Source of the DNA: Chimonanthus salicifolius
Lineage: Eukaryota; Streptophyta; Magnoliopsida; Laurales; Calycanthaceae
Direction: 5' to 3'
NCBI GenBank assembly: GCA_013350335.1
Contig: CM023540.1
Location: 23,911,175-23,975,174 of the forward strand
Length of the DNA: 64,000 nucleotides
The notes beneath the pieces were generated by a model. It worked only from the letters and a program-made list of their open reading frames with translations, searched no databases and was not told the origin of the DNA. Below, piece by piece: positions 25,600-38,194 of the stretch; position 1 is the first letter of the stretch, and each line of letters opens with the position of its first letter. The position numbers and the translations under genes were made by a program.

Positions 25600-25859
25600 G
25601 ATCAGGTTAGGGTCAGATTCAATAAACCCAATCCAACTCATGTCAAAAATTATTGAATAAGCCCGTGTCGATTCGAATTGCTGACCTGAGTTACTCAGCC
25701 CTATCCGACCTGAATTTTTAACCCGACTACCTAAGTGCTGTTTTATAACTTGGTGCACTCGGGTCGAGTCGGGTTGCTTTTAAATTTTTCAACTCGACCC
25801 AACTCAAATTTTATGCTGATTCATTTTTCGTCAGGTCAAATCATCAAGTTTCACCCCTA
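25600..25859. mobile_element. Degenerate hAT-like MITE of the GGGTCGGG type
   Basis: Contains cgggtcgagtcgggttgc and ends caagtttcacccctaa, the same terminus as the copies at 49423 and 51114. The left end is not clear. Confidence 0.45.
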
Positions 25860-26898
25860 ATACCAATATTTCTAATAAATTAATAGTTGTACTTTGGCTA
25901 GGAATGAAGGCAATTGTTTCCATGCATGGTACGTCCATGGAACTACTCCTTGTTTCATGGTTGGATCATGTAAATGAGCCATGGCATTACTTGTGGCTCA
26001 ATGGATTGGGCTTGATTGATATTATCTTGGGCTTACACTTTCAATTTGGGCTTCCCCTTGTTTGGAGTGCCAGTTGCATCACGCATCTTTGTTTAAAATA
26101 TGTGTGATTTTTAAAAAGTCAAAATTTAATTAAAAAAATTATTTAATAACAATCATAACAATGCTCTTTCAACTAATATGCTTTTTTACCTTTATATTAT
26201 CCATATAGGTCTTTGAAAAAGGAAAAAAATGATACATACTTATTAATATTCAAAATAGTGACAAATATGAAGGAATGTGAATCACCTATTCATGAACCCT
26301 CACTTTTACTTATCTTTGTGAAAGCTTTTGTCTTGCTTTGGTAAAAGTCTTTGCATGAACATTTTGTAAAGTAAGTTTTGTGTATAATATTGTAAGAATA
26401 TTGATCTATTTCTTTTTTTTTTTAATTTACGTGTGTGAAACTTTATTTATTAAATGATTTTGAGTCAAGTCAATTATTTCATTAAACGTGTTGTTGTTAT
26501 TGAATTAAAAAACAACCTTACTTTTCTAGATTGAATTAGTAATCTTGTACTCCTGTTGGCAAACTATTGACTTGTATGGATTTGAGTCAGATTGACACAG
26601 ACCCACTTATTTTAAAACCCTCAATGCATTATTTTAAAAGATAGGCCCGTTGATGTGCATTGGAGCATTGACCAAATTAGTGTATCAGCTTGATAGCAAT
26701 GTACATGGGCCTGTATTGGCCCTTTTTAAGAATGAAATTATTTCAAAGAATTAAACTCACACATTTAATAAATGTGTTAAAATTGAGTTTACCTCTCTGC
26801 ATTAGTTTCTCATAATACTAATCAAATAAAGTTACAATAGAATTAACAATTTGTAAAAACTTACCACTCTCTTGTGGGTGTGCTTTGGAAGTCTTTCC

Positions 26899-27223
26899 TG
26901 TTGGGAGGAAACACCTTTCCTATCTCATGGAAACAACAATATCGAAAACAGAAAAGAAAAATAAATGAAGAGAAACAAACTACAAGACAAATTTTACGTG
27001 GTTCCTTTTCGGTACGTCCACGAGGTTCAAACCGATCCACTATACTCAAAAGCGAAAAAGAAAGAAGTGACAACTTTCATTACATCTCTTTCTCTGTCAC
27101 AAAATGAAAATATATACTATCCTAATTAGGGTTTATATAAGACGCAATGTGGAATTACAAAATCGACCCTGAACGTGTCTGCACCAATACATCTCTGATG
27201 ATCAGGTTCTGCAGAGTCTAACA
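26899..27223. mobile_element. Solo LTR, 325 bp, with perfect 5-bp target-site duplication
   Basis: Starts TGTTGGGAGG and ends GTCTAACA (TG...CA ends), flanked by tttcc on both sides (26894-26898 and 27224-27228). It contains ttttacgtggttcc and a cgtccacgagg string, common in plant Copia LTRs, and a tttatataag TATA-like box at 27132. No internal retrotransposon region is adjacent, so it is a solo LTR. The short open frames across it are not genes. Confidence 0.85.
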
Positions 27224-30181
27224 TTTCCTTCTTTCTCATTTCCAGTCGAAGCAACGTAACATGCCACTTGATCAAACATGGCTCATTTATTGAACAATTG
27301 ACCCAACTTGACTTCTACCTATTATGATCCGCTAATTAAACGAGTTGATCAGACTTAGCCTCATATATTTCTACCTAACTCAGTTTCACTACGTAGGTTA
27401 CGGTGGCAGAAGAATTTATAAAAAAATTATATTAAAAATACATTTTTATTTAATTCTCCTTCAGAATTTTATAAAAATATTTGAAGTGACATATCCTAAA
27501 AAGAAGCAACCACCTTGCTCTTGCTCTTGCTTTTGCTCTTGAGCTGTTGCTGCCGTGACCACTATGCTACCTAATGATTTGAAAGGGCAAGAATCATATG
27601 ATTTGTTCACTGCATATGTAATGTAACTCATTAGAAAGGAAAAAAAAAGAATCCTAAGGTCTTAAATGCAATTTTGTCTTGGCCAATGTCTCCTCTGTCA
27701 ATCTCACCAAACTGCTTCCTCCCATCTCTTTCCCTCTTTTAAAAAAAATTATCCTATACAAGGGCCCCTCAACTGATGTATTACTGCCTTTCAATTTCCA
27801 TAAAAAAACATGTCACGCCTTTCATAGATAACAATGGCACGAATGCCATCATCTTCTCTTCACAAGTTACACCTATAAGGTGGCTTGGCTTGGCTTCACT
27901 GGATTCCTTTAAAAATATATTTATAGTATTTTTTTTATTAAAAAGTCATCTTTCTAAAAATTGGAAAATTATTTTGACATTTTCTTTAAGATTAAAGTAT
28001 TCAAATGTCTCATTTGATTAATTCTTGGAGTGTATGTAAATCTCTCAATCCGCAAGCCAGATACAGAACAATGGAGAGTGACTCTTTTTGTGTTGAGGAG
28101 TATTTGATTCCAAGATTTTCTTCACAGGAGAGCGGATTTTGACCAGCAAAACAATCCCTCATTGTTAACTATTTTGATGTTTAAGTTATCTTCTAAACAA
28201 TTCTAAATTATTATTATATTTACAGAATATGGTACATTTAGTTTCCACTAATTGTTATTGGTAATGATTGGCCAACTGAAAATTCCTATAGAGGTCACTA
28301 AAACTCACTTAATTAGATCAAACAAGCAATAATTTTTGTGGGTTCGAGCTCCCATAATCTAAACTTAATCTGACTTAAAGATAAGTGAGCTCACCCGTGG
28401 AAATTTTATACTGCTGAATTTCATCTACTTTTGAGCATTATGCCGATATTTCTTAACATATAATCATTCTAATGACAGGATTTATGTGGACTGGATTAAA
28501 AAATTTATCTACTAGCAATCATTCTAAGATCAATAAAATGTTTATCCCATTGTGACAAAGTGAGAAGAAGAGTCTTCTCCTACTGACACGTGTCATGTGG
28601 ACATTGTTCTATCATGTCTGCACTTTTAGGTGAGGTCTACATGGGTTTCATTTAATAAATTAATTTTAATTTAATAAATTAAGTTATACTTTTAGGGGAG
28701 GGAGGTCTACATTGGTTTCCACTTTACCTTACACTTTGGAATTAGTCATTTCTAGGGACGAGGACTGTACTAAGAGGAGACATATCTAGAAAAAAACGAA
28801 AAGCATACGTTTTTGGGACCATTCATTTTCTGTCCTTAAAACAAATAATCATCATGCCCTTGTACAATTGTAGTTATCACAAATGATACATTCCAATTCC
28901 AATTAAGAGGGAGGGGACCAAATTTCACTTCCATCTTATGATGATAAATGAGAATTTAGGTCTCTAAACTTGGCTGACTAAGTAAACTTCTGTATTTTAG
29001 TGTTCCAAGCAAGGGTAAGTAATACTTATATCCTGCCGTTATGAATTCGACCGATACATTACATATCGAATCAAATCAGAAAATTGAAATCATAAGTGTT
29101 GTGGCTGATGCGCATCATACCGTATCAGTTGTACATCATTGCAGCTGATGTGCATTATGTTGTATGATCATACATCATTGCGTTTGATACATATCGGTCT
29201 GTAATAATGAACGGGGTACATTTGGCAAAATAGACATAAACTTTGTGATATGGACTCCAATTGAAGTGATTTTAGAGGCGTTGGAAAGATGACTCAGAGA
29301 GCTGTGCGACGAGAAAAGGGATTGAAGTGAAATTTTTGTATATACTTTGTTACTGAATTTGAGATTATTTAAGAGTCAAAATTTGAAAAAAAATGACAAA
29401 AATGATCATTCTTTAGGATAAAATTAGAAGAAAATTACTAGAATTATTTTCCATATTTCTTGATTTTTTGGAATTTTTCCACATTTTTCAAAATATTTTA
29501 AAATTCTCGATTTCGCTACTTCAAAATCACATTTAAATATCTAAATGGCAAATAGAGATAAAATACATAGAAACTATCTAGAGGTAGTACATGTTTCAAC
29601 ACTATCTATGATCAACAAAGAAACTAAAAACCCAAGATTATCAACAAAACCTAAGTAATTAGTGTGGTCAACCTCTAAATTATCATTGGGTTTGTTTGTA
29701 AATGAATCAGGACGGTGGAGTCAATCGGTACCATTTGAATTGTTCATAGTCCAATAATCAGGTCAAAGAGACTATTTGTAACTATCAAACCTTCGAAAGA
29801 TATATATAAAGAGCTACATGAAAGCCCAAAAGTAGGCAACTTATTTTTGATTTATAAGGTTTAATATCTATTATTATATGATATTAGATGGAAGAATTAG
29901 GGGTCGAAATATAAACTTAAAAATTGATGTAATCAAATATCAATGTATTGATAATATGTATCATATTGAAAAATATCAACTATAAGTGACAATATCGATT
30001 TAAAAATAGTTTTACTACTAAAAATTATAATGGCATTATGTTAGCAATATGCAAGCATTTCGACAATATTTAATACAATATTGCTGAACGTGACTGAATT
30101 AATCATATACGATAAATAACAATTAAAACATATAAAATAATTTAAATATAAAATTCATTGAGTGATATTTGAATCTGTACG
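27224..30181. other. Intergenic, no supportable gene
   Basis: AT-rich. A weak SINE-A-like piece (gtgggttcgagctcccat) lies at about 28338-28440. Nothing else is clear. Confidence 0.55.
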
Positions 30182-30190
30182 ATAAATGTA

Positions 30191-30453
30191 GGATAGCGAT
30201 CCTTTCACGGGAATTTTGTATAACCCGACACGGGTTTTACTGTATTGCCCATTTTGCCCTTCGAACCGGCTCGCCGGATTACTGATTGGCTCACTGAAAT
30301 TTATCTAAGTGAGAATGCTTTTTTCATAAAGAATCACTGATCGGATCATTGAATTTTTTTTAAATATTTTTGTACGCCAGTGGAAGGGTAAAATGAACAA
30401 TACTCTAAATCCTTTATCTCGTTATACAAAATACCAGTGAGAAGATCACTACC
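30191..30453. mobile_element. Diverged Mutator-like MITE (family of 38589 and 52933)
   Basis: Left end ggatagcgatcctttcacgg and cgacacgggttttac; right end ttatacaaaataccagtgag and gatcactacc, which are the inverted termini of the family. The flanks ataaatgta (30182-30190) and gtaaatata (30454-30462) form a 9-bp TSD with two mismatches. It keeps cggctcgccgg internally. Confidence 0.7.
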
Positions 30454-30847
30454 GTAAATATATATATTAATGTTATTAGACAAAATATAAGATTGTTCAC
30501 CTGCAAAAATAGGACATCAGAGTTTCTACAAAGTGAACTGTGTGTAACCCACTTGGAGTGTATACAATACGAGGGACAGGTGTAACTTGTGGATGAGGGA
30601 ATGGCCAAATATTAGTCCAATCACTGTAGTAGCTCTAGGCTTTAAATCACTAAACTTCAAATGGTTCGTGTAAAAGTTGTATTTTTTTATCCACTCTCTC
30701 AGTGTACCACAGTTGGATGAGTACAGATGTTCAAAGAGCTCACTCCTATTGGTCAAATGGTTGCCCCAATTACATGACATACATGTGGGTCCCAAGCAAA
30801 TAATATTTCAAAAACCATTGAGAATGAATGATTACAATTTTGTTTTA

Positions 30848-31018
30848 ATTTTTTTTATTTGAATTTACGTGTGGGAAATCGTGAGAAACCTAGTGTAAAA
30901 TCTCCACAGGGTGATACCAACTGCTCTTGGGATACAGCAGGTTAGGTCACGAGGGATCGAACTTGGCACCTCCTGTTTCTTGAGGTGAGAGGTTAACCAG
31001 TCGAGCTACACCCATGTG
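30848..31018 (-). mobile_element. tRNA-derived SINE, family A, best preserved copy
   Basis: On the minus strand it starts CCACATGGGTGTAGCTCGAC with A box TAGCTCGACTGG. The B box AGTTCGATCCC follows, then a body with GTGGAGATTTTACACTAGG and CACACGTAAATTC, ending in an A-rich tail. This is the organisation of a pol III-transcribed tRNA-derived SINE. Confidence 0.8.
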
Positions 31019-31024
31019 GACTTG

Positions 31025-31187
31025 TACGGTAAAGAAATCTGTGTTATAAATTGAGATCTTGAGTTCGATTCACACTCAATCTTCATGGTCTATACCCTCT
31101 AGACTTAAGTGATGTGCATGGATTGAGAGGTTTATACATGTCGGTGGGATTACTTTGACCTCTAATGTGAAGTGGAGACATTTAATA
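31025..31187 (+). mobile_element. Probable SINE fragment, family C
   Basis: Carries a B-box-like gagttcgattcacactcaat and the string gattgagaggtttatacatg; related pieces lie at 32130-32200 and 39655-39770. It abuts the head of the SINE-A copy at 30848-31018 in the opposite orientation. Confidence 0.5.
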
Positions 31188-32706
31188 ATCCTTTTTAACT
31201 CAATACATTCCATCAAAATTAAACGTGTTTAGACTCAAAATCATCAACCACTTCAATCTTAAGTATATAAACCTACCCCTAATCCAACTAAAATTAGACC
31301 CTTTTATTTCCATATTTGCCACTGCATAGGAAGATAAGTCTCATCATCTTTACCCATGATAGGCCGCAAAAAGGTGACCTGAAACACTTCTTCCCCTCCT
31401 AATATCAGTAATACAACACACTAATTCCTCCAAACTTGATTGTCATGCATACCATCATGAACCCTGCCACAGATGGCTGCATTTGAAGGTTTTCCTTTTC
31501 TTCTTCCCCTGAAATGGTGAAAATGGATTTGAAGGTTTTTACAGCTGAGATGTGGGCCTGTTGCCAATATTTTCTGAGTCATTCCTTTTTCAGATATACT
31601 GTTTGCGGATAGTTCGCTTCATATCCAGTGCACATATCAGTGTAGTCTGGAGTCGTGACAATGGATCTGTTCCACTTTGTACACTCACATCACGAGCAGC
31701 TCTTACACTGAACATTTCTATACATGGGAGAATGTGACCCATCTAAGCCATGAACAAGAAGGTGGAGTACTTGAACTAGATTTATCATAATTTATAATTC
31801 CTGCACACGACAAGGACACGGCTGGAACAAAACACAGATTCTACACTTAAAATAAAATGTCAAATGCATCAATACAACATAGATTATAATCATTAGATAC
31901 CAAAGTAAATTGCCTGCCCCAATTACTACTCTTTAATCCCACCCTTTCTTTGGGATATGACCTTAAAATTCAGCCTGAAAACCTGCATCGGCCAGCCATT
32001 ATAAAAACCTTTATGCAGGCCAACAACAATCTTGGATTGTTTTTGATCTTTAGGGTGTGTTTTTCTGTTCTTTCTTTCTCCTCAGTTTTTTCACGTTCAA
32101 CTTCAATGGGCCACTCATCGTAGACTTTATCAATGTGTGTGAATTGAAAGGTTTACATATGCGTGAGATTTGTCTCACCTCTAATGTAGAGTGGGCATGC
32201 ATTTGTTATAAAAAAATAGTAGATAATGCAAAAGGTTGTATAAGATATTATCGAAGAATAAATGATTAAAAATTGTTCACTCTTAGATCTTAATGACTTT
32301 TAAGGTGTTTCAAATACAAATAAAATGTTTAAGTTTGTAGGCTTTAGTTACCGCCAAAAAAAGTTTCTCCTGGAGCATAGATCACCTAGTTGCACCAAAC
32401 CCAAACTCGTTCTTGGTTGCTCTTCGCAATCCCTTGCCGTTTGGGTTCAGCTATTATTGATCCACACCATGGGTTCAAACACTGATCTAATTACTTGGCC
32501 GTCAACAAAATTGCAATTGCGATTGAGATATTGCCTTACAAGTAAGGGATAATATGTAAACATTAACTAATTGTTGTCTAACTTTGAGAGCTGATCATAT
32601 TTTTTAAAATTAATTGACTGAAACTGGCACCTTTGTGAAATTTTAGAACTATAAGACGCCTGAATAGTTTAGATCAACTAAATCAAGCTTCATCAATGAC
32701 TAGAGG

Positions 32707-32958
32707 TATTGGGACTGGATATCCAGTTCCAAAAGATTAGTAAACGAGGATCCTCTGACGGATAGAACGTCACCGGCCATTCCGTCTGATTAAGAGATCT
32801 CCTCAGTTTACATGCAGTAGCTTAAGACATGGCTCTCTTGTTAAGACTGGATATCCAGTCCAAAAGACTGACCTATTAGATATAGTGACCTAAAGTCCAG
32901 TATAAGTTCCTAGATCTCTGTCTTCACAATCGATATGGAGTCATTCAGCTGCCCAGCA
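32707..32958 (-). mobile_element. Decayed TRIM-like element (TGTTGGAGT family)
   Basis: Two direct copies of a ggactggatatccag LTR end: a truncated one from 32707 and a longer one, 32839-32958. A short internal region containing ggccattccgtctgattaag lies between them. The flanks agagg (32702-32706) and aaagg (32959-32963) give a 5-bp TSD with one mismatch. Confidence 0.6.
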
Positions 32959-33386
32959 AAAGGCAATTAGGATGAAGTAAGGCCATTCACACTCTTTTGG
33001 GTGAGTCTTGTAAATTGAATGTGGGCAGAGGTTTGGTATGTTTTGTGAATGTATCTATTGCTATCATACCACGTCGGCCCCTTCTGAAGACTTGACCATC
33101 CATTATTGGGCCACTTAATATTTCAACTGATGGGGTCCACACGCTATGCTAAAATGCTACATTCTCGCAGGTAAATGTGGGTTTGATGTTAGCAAGGCAA
33201 ATGAAGTAGGGCCCAAAACAAATATCAATACTTTTCAAATGTCGGTGCGCTTGATTGTGTGACCGTACAGTGGTGAATGGGGCAGGTGTATGAGTTTTCT
33301 CATTAGGGCATCATTTGAATGACCAGTGAAATTAAAAAATTTCTTTTTTAAAGAAGGAATGATGCAAAGGAAAAAACATGGAAATA

Positions 33387-33388
<2 letters not shown>

Positions 33389-33417
<29 letters not shown>

Positions 33418-33525
33418 CAGTACATCATCTAACTAGGTTATTCACTTTTCCATATTGCATTATCATAATCATAACTCTTATCATGATGATTATGATTATG
33501 ATTATGATTATGTTTATGTTTATGA
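33389..33525. repeat. AG microsatellite and nearby ATGATT repeat
   Basis: (AG)n at 33389-33417, and an imperfect tgattatga/tatgtt run at about 33484-33525. Confidence 0.85.
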
Positions 33526-34456
33526 TTACCATTTAGAAGGGAGGAAGAGGCAATCGAGAGATCCATTTCTAAAGGTCCCAACATGCATGGAATATAAAAA
33601 AGTATATGAATAATGAAAACTTGTAAATTACTTCTAGAATACCTAAAACTTTGAAAGATTACTAGTGTTTCACTGAAGGGAAGAAATCAGACCATTTTCA
33701 AAGAAATTCCTAACCTAATTCTCTTTGAAGTTCGACAGTTTTCTCTTCTTCTTTTTTTAGCTGAGCTGAACTCGTAGAAATCCAAACAATACTTAGACAT
33801 AATGCTCCAATTAAACCTACCAAATTCTATAGAGTTTTTTTTCTTTTTCTGTAAGCAGTTCTATGGAGCTATTTGACGCAGCTTGATTTTCATAAACCCA
33901 ACTACCCGAAATACTAAAATTTAGTGCATAGAAATTCCAATCCATTGAATTGTTTTTATTCACCTAAACTGCTATGGGTTCTTCTCTCTCTCAAGCTTCA
34001 GCTGTTCTGGTTGCAAAAATAATGATAATGATAATAAAAAAGGAACAAGTTCCAATTTCATTCTCAATTTACCATTTTTCCCCTCCCCAAGAAAACCCAA
34101 AATTTGCAATTATATTTTAGAGTAATAGTAAATTATACTTTGTAATGAGTGATGAAATTATATTGTCCAAAAGTCCCTTCTCTAACCCATGAAGATTTCA
34201 GGAACGTAGGTACGTATCAACCACTCGACACTGCACAAAATACATGGTACTGGAAAAGGGTATTTCGATTATTGCGAAACTATCACAATGTTGTGCGTAG
34301 GATTTGAGCTACACATTACATACGTAGGTTAGAGAAAAGCAAACAAATCTTAAAAATAAGAAGATAATAGAAGAAGAAGAAACAAACGTAATTTGATTAG
34401 AAAGCTCTCTCATTTTTTCCCTTTTTTTTTTGGGTTTTTGTCGTTTGAGGAGAAAA

Positions 34457-35167
34457 TTACAGATGAAGATCCAAACTCACGTGGTCATGTACGCTGCTGG
34501 CCGTGGAGTCGTACACGTGGCGAGCCTGGGAAGGGCCACCGTCGCCAGCTGCAAGCAGCGGGAAGGAGCGGTCGCGATTTAGAGATGGGTGGAGGGTGTT
34601 GCTTTGGACGACGGGGATTCTCCACATGCCCGGCAGCGGGCTGCCGTTGATGGGTTGCTGGGCAGTGTAGAGACGGTTATTCCAAGAAGAGGGGTAGAGA
34701 GGGGTGGGTCCGGTAGGCGGTTCGAACAAAGACCGGGCCGATTGGGTCCCGGCCCCCGGCCCAAGCCTGTAGTTGACGAGGCCGTACACGTGTCCAGAAT
34801 CGTAGATGCTGTTGTGCCCTAGCGCGGACTGGAGGTGCGCACGTTTGGCATGCTGGCGCTCGCGCTTGTGCGCGTTCTGGTGGCCGCCCAGCGCTTGCGA
34901 CGTGGGGAAGTTCCTGCAGCAGTAGTGGCACTCGAACTTCCGCCCGTTGCCGTCCTCCCCGCCATCCTTGGTCTCTTCCCGCAAGTTGGCATCGCCGGAG
35001 TCCGACTCCGACGTGGCCACTTCTGTCGAGTCCTTGTTGCCCCCACCGAATTCTATGCCAAAGAGGCGAATGCCCTTCTCTCTAACGGGCGCCGGGCGTA
35101 TAAAGGGAAGTTGTGAGAAGGAGTCCACGCTCATGAAGTCATGGGTCTCCATTTGTGCCTTGTCCAT
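34457..35167 (-). CDS. Single C2H2 (QALGGH) zinc-finger transcription factor, GIS/ZFP5/ZFP6/ZFP8-like
   Basis: Intact intronless gene of 236 residues. One plant-type zinc finger spans residues 78-100: C80 and C83, the DNA-contacting QALGGH at 91-96, then H96 and H100, followed by a basic stretch [14 protein letters not shown] that may serve nuclear import. An N-terminal RLFGIEFG (34-41), an acidic Ser/Asp/Glu stretch (51-73), MWRIP (181-185) and a C-terminal SLDLHL (LxLxL, EAR-type repression motif) match the ZFP5/6/8 and GIS group. In Arabidopsis that group controls trichome and related epidermal development through gibberellin and cytokinin signals; the role here is inference. The open frame runs 117 codons further upstream without a stop. 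I chose the ATG at 35167 because the upstream part is low-complexity Ser/Leu sequence over a CT-rich leader and the [20 protein letters not shown] start is family-like. The coding region is much GC-richer than its surroundings, which creates long spurious frames on the other strand. Confidence 0.93.
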   Translation of the reverse strand: MDKAQMETHDFMSVDSFSQLPFIRPAPVREKGIRLFGIEFGGGNKDSTEVATSESDSGDANLREETKDGGEDGNGRKFECHYCCRNFPTSQALGGHQNAHKRERQHAKRAHLQSALGHNSIYDSGHVYGLVNYRLGPGAGTQSARSLFEPPTGPTPLYPSSWNNRLYTAQQPINGSPLPGMWRIPVVQSNTLHPSLNRDRSFPLLAAGDGGPSQARHVYDSTASSVHDHVSLDLHL

Positions 35168-35420
35168 TGAAAAATTCAAAGGATAAGAATTAAGAGAGAG
35201 GGAGAGTATGATAAAAGAGACTGCAATTGCACTGGTGTGTAGAGAGAGAGAGGGGGGGAAGGAAGAAGGAAGAAAGAAGGAACGGAAGGAAGGAATGAGA
35301 AGAGAGGGAGAAAAAATAATGGGGTGGGGTTCTTTTTCTTGTGGGGGTGGTGTGAACGGGTGGCTGGGGCCTACAAAGGTGGGAACTGTGGACAATTCAT
35401 ATGGAGTAAGGTCTGACAAG
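35168..35420 (-). promoter_or_regulatory. CT-rich leader and proximal upstream region of the zinc-finger gene
   Basis: Immediately 5' of the ATG on the minus strand, with CT/CCTTCC-rich tracts (35240-35310). No TATA box was assigned. Confidence 0.4.
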
Positions 35421-35719
35421 TGCACCAGTGTTGATGAGCTTTTTGGCTCCCTCAAAGTACTGCCAAGGGTGCGCAGGATAAGGAAGACAGCAGCACCAGC
35501 ACCAACACCAACACCCACCCTACTATCCTTTCATTGCATTGCACAACTTAGCATTTTAGAGAACTTTAAGGAGTCTCTTTATCAAGAGAGACTAGATATA
35601 GTATGATGACACATGTCAATGGAGCGTGGCCTGTAGGCCTTACTGTAGGCGTAGTATAATCAGTAAAAAGTTAGTTGGGTTAGTGGATTTTAGACATTTA
35701 ATTTATAATTTTCAGTCAA

Positions 35720-35884
35720 TTTTTTTTAAAAAATTTACGTACGAAGAATCATAGGAAAGTTAACGTAAAACCTCCATAAGTGATATCCAATGTCCTTAGG
35801 GCACATCAGATTAGATCATAGAGGCTCGAATATGATACCTCTTGCTTCCTGAGCAGGAGGTTAACCAATTGAACTACACTCATT
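35720..35884 (-). mobile_element. tRNA-derived SINE, family A
   Basis: Minus-strand head AGTGTAGTTCAATTGGTTAA (A box), a B-box-like TTCGAGCCTC, and a tail at the T run 35720-35727. It lies about 550 bp upstream of the zinc-finger start codon. Confidence 0.7.
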
Positions 35885-36414
35885 AGAACAAATTTAAATT
35901 GATAACAAGAAGGGTACAACTTTGATAAAGAATGTGTTTAGATGCATTTCAATAATGAGAGAGAATGGGTTTAAAAAGTATTTATATAAATAATGTTTTA
36001 AAAAATAAAAGATTCTAAGATATGAATTAAATGATCTAAAGTTGAATGATATTTAGAGTGTAATATTTTTGTCACAATTTCAAGGATTGGTGTCAAATTT
36101 CAACAAATGATGATTCACAACTGTGTTTGATTAATGCAATTAATTATAGATGGTTCCTACTTTGTTATGTAAGAAGGGGTATGCTATAACACCATCTTTC
36201 GGCTTATTAAATCCTTTAATTTAAATCTATATAATTGATATTTGAAATGAAGACATTAGAACACATTTTATGACTTTAGATTGAACAACTTAATTTATTC
36301 TGTCGACTTCAAATATATGACTCGTCTAAAAAAAATTGAAGCATTTTTAATCAAAAGATTCCACCATTGTTGTGTTCATGTTATTGTCAAAGTAACTCCT
36401 GCATTAAGTGTATG

Positions 36415-37591
36415 TGAAGAAATTGAGGAAAATGGCCTAAAGTCTTTCCTATTAAAATCAATATTTATATAAAATACAAACCTCCTAAATCAGAAAAGAA
36501 TCAAAGAATAACGGAAGACAAATATGGAAAGTCAATTGGTTGAGGATTTTCCTTTACTAAAGAGAACGAGTTTGGAACTAAGTACTAAGAAGTAGTGGCT
36601 TCGGTAGACCCTTGGTGAAGATATCACTAAGCTGATCTTAGGAAGATACGAACTGAATCAAATGAGATCCGGCAGTCACACGTTCACGTATAAAATAATA
36701 ATCAAGCTCAATATATTTCGTCCGAGCATGAAACACAAGATTGACTGCGTTGTATGTTGCAATGAGAATATCACAAAGAAGGAGTATTAGAGACGTGAGA
36801 GGAAAATCAAGCTCTCGTAAGAGATTCTGTATCCAAATCGTGTCAACACAAGTATAGGCAATGGCCCGATATTCAACTTCGACACTTTACCGAGAAACAG
36901 TTAGTTTTTTCTTTGCACTGCCGAAGAAAGTAAATTGGGACCCAAGAAGATACAATAGTTAGTAGTGGAGTGACGACTATCGGGACAACCGACCCAATTA
37001 GCATCAGAAAATCAATAAGCCATAAGGATTTTATCGCACGCCTGATATACAGACCATGACCTACTTAGCCTTTGAGATAGCGGAGGATGTGCTTGACAAC
37101 CTCTAAATGAGATGTGTGAGGTTGACTCGTGAAATGAGAGGTGATGTGCACTGTATAAGTAATATCTGGCCTTGTGAGCGTGAGATATAAAAGTGCACCA
37201 ATAATATGGCGATACTCAGAGGGATCTGCGAGCAAGTCACTAGTGGTAGAAAACAACTGAGTCTTAGCAGCAATAGGTGTCGAACAGGATTTGAAGGCAA
37301 GCATCTTACTGTAGCGAAGATTGTCAATGGTGTATTTATTTTGAAACAAATATAACCTCTGAGAGAGACGAGTCACTTCAAGGTCCTGAGAAATAGTGAA
37401 GAGTAGGTAAGCTCCTTGATTTCAAACTCAGTACCTAGTCGTCGAGTGAAGAAATTGAAGAAAATGGCCTAAAGCCTTTGTCATTGAAATCAATATTTAT
37501 ATAAAATACAAAACTCCTAAATGAAGAAAGAATCAAAGAGCAACTGAAGACAAATATGGAAAGTCAATCGGGTGAGATTTTTCCTTCAGTA
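36415..37591 (-). mobile_element. Internally deleted Ty1/Copia retrotransposon with two LTRs and perfect target-site duplication
   Basis: LTRs of 145 bp each (36415-36559 and 37447-37591), both read on the minus strand as TACTGAAGG or TAGTAAAGG ... TTCTTCA, flanked by gtatg on both sides (36410-36414 and 37592-37596). The 887-bp interior encodes only the C-terminal part of a Copia polyprotein. YRHIIGALLYLTLTRPDI and HLEVVKHILRYLKG (reverse transcriptase end) sit in one open frame (37065-37376). DANWVGCPDSRHSTTNYC and DQLSDIFTKGLPKP (RNase H and end) sit further on, with stops and frame breaks. The primer-binding site, gag, protease, integrase and most of the reverse transcriptase are absent: coding sequence starts almost directly at the LTR. 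Dead element. Confidence 0.88.
37065..37376 (-). pseudogene. Copia reverse transcriptase C-terminal fragment
   Basis: 103-codon open stretch with strong similarity to the end of Copia reverse transcriptase (motifs given in the parent element). The flanking in-frame sequence is broken by stops and frameshifts, and no start is expected because it is a piece of a polyprotein. Confidence 0.85.
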
Positions 37592-38194
37592 GTATGAATT
37601 TTGTGGTCAATTTGGTTCACATTGTACTTTAAACTAGTGTTGATTCACATATTGATCAATTCAAATAGATATTATAGTTGATGAGTAAATATCTTAATGC
37701 AACATTGCATGAGAGAATCATGAGGAATTTAATGAGAAACATCTACATCACCCTCAACCATTTGTATTTCATAATTTAAGATGATAAACCTAATGTTGCA
37801 CACAAGTTTTATTCAGTGATTGGCGAGTGATAAAAATCTTAAGTGTTACACAAATCCCTAGTAACATGAGGCCATAAAAGGGATTAGTGATAACCAAGGA
37901 GGATTTTCATTTTTCATATTTTTAATTATTCATTTCATGACTTCACGATAACTGATAGAAAATTGAGGTGATTTAAAATTTGAAATTTGACAGTAAAAGT
38001 ACTAATTTTTACTTAGGTGAGGGTAAGAACTCAAACTGCAGTAAATTTTGTTTTAGAAAATATACATAAAAGAACTTCATCTACGAGGTACGTAAAGAAA
38101 AAGTAGAAAAAGGAGGAACTTCCTGCGACTCAGTACACTGGAGATAAATACTGGTCAGGTCACACCAAAGAGTCAACTGGTGTCAACTGTAGAC

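Noticed and set aside
34835..35606. Long plus-strand frames opposite the zinc-finger gene
   Set aside because: They are antisense shadows of a GC-rich coding region.
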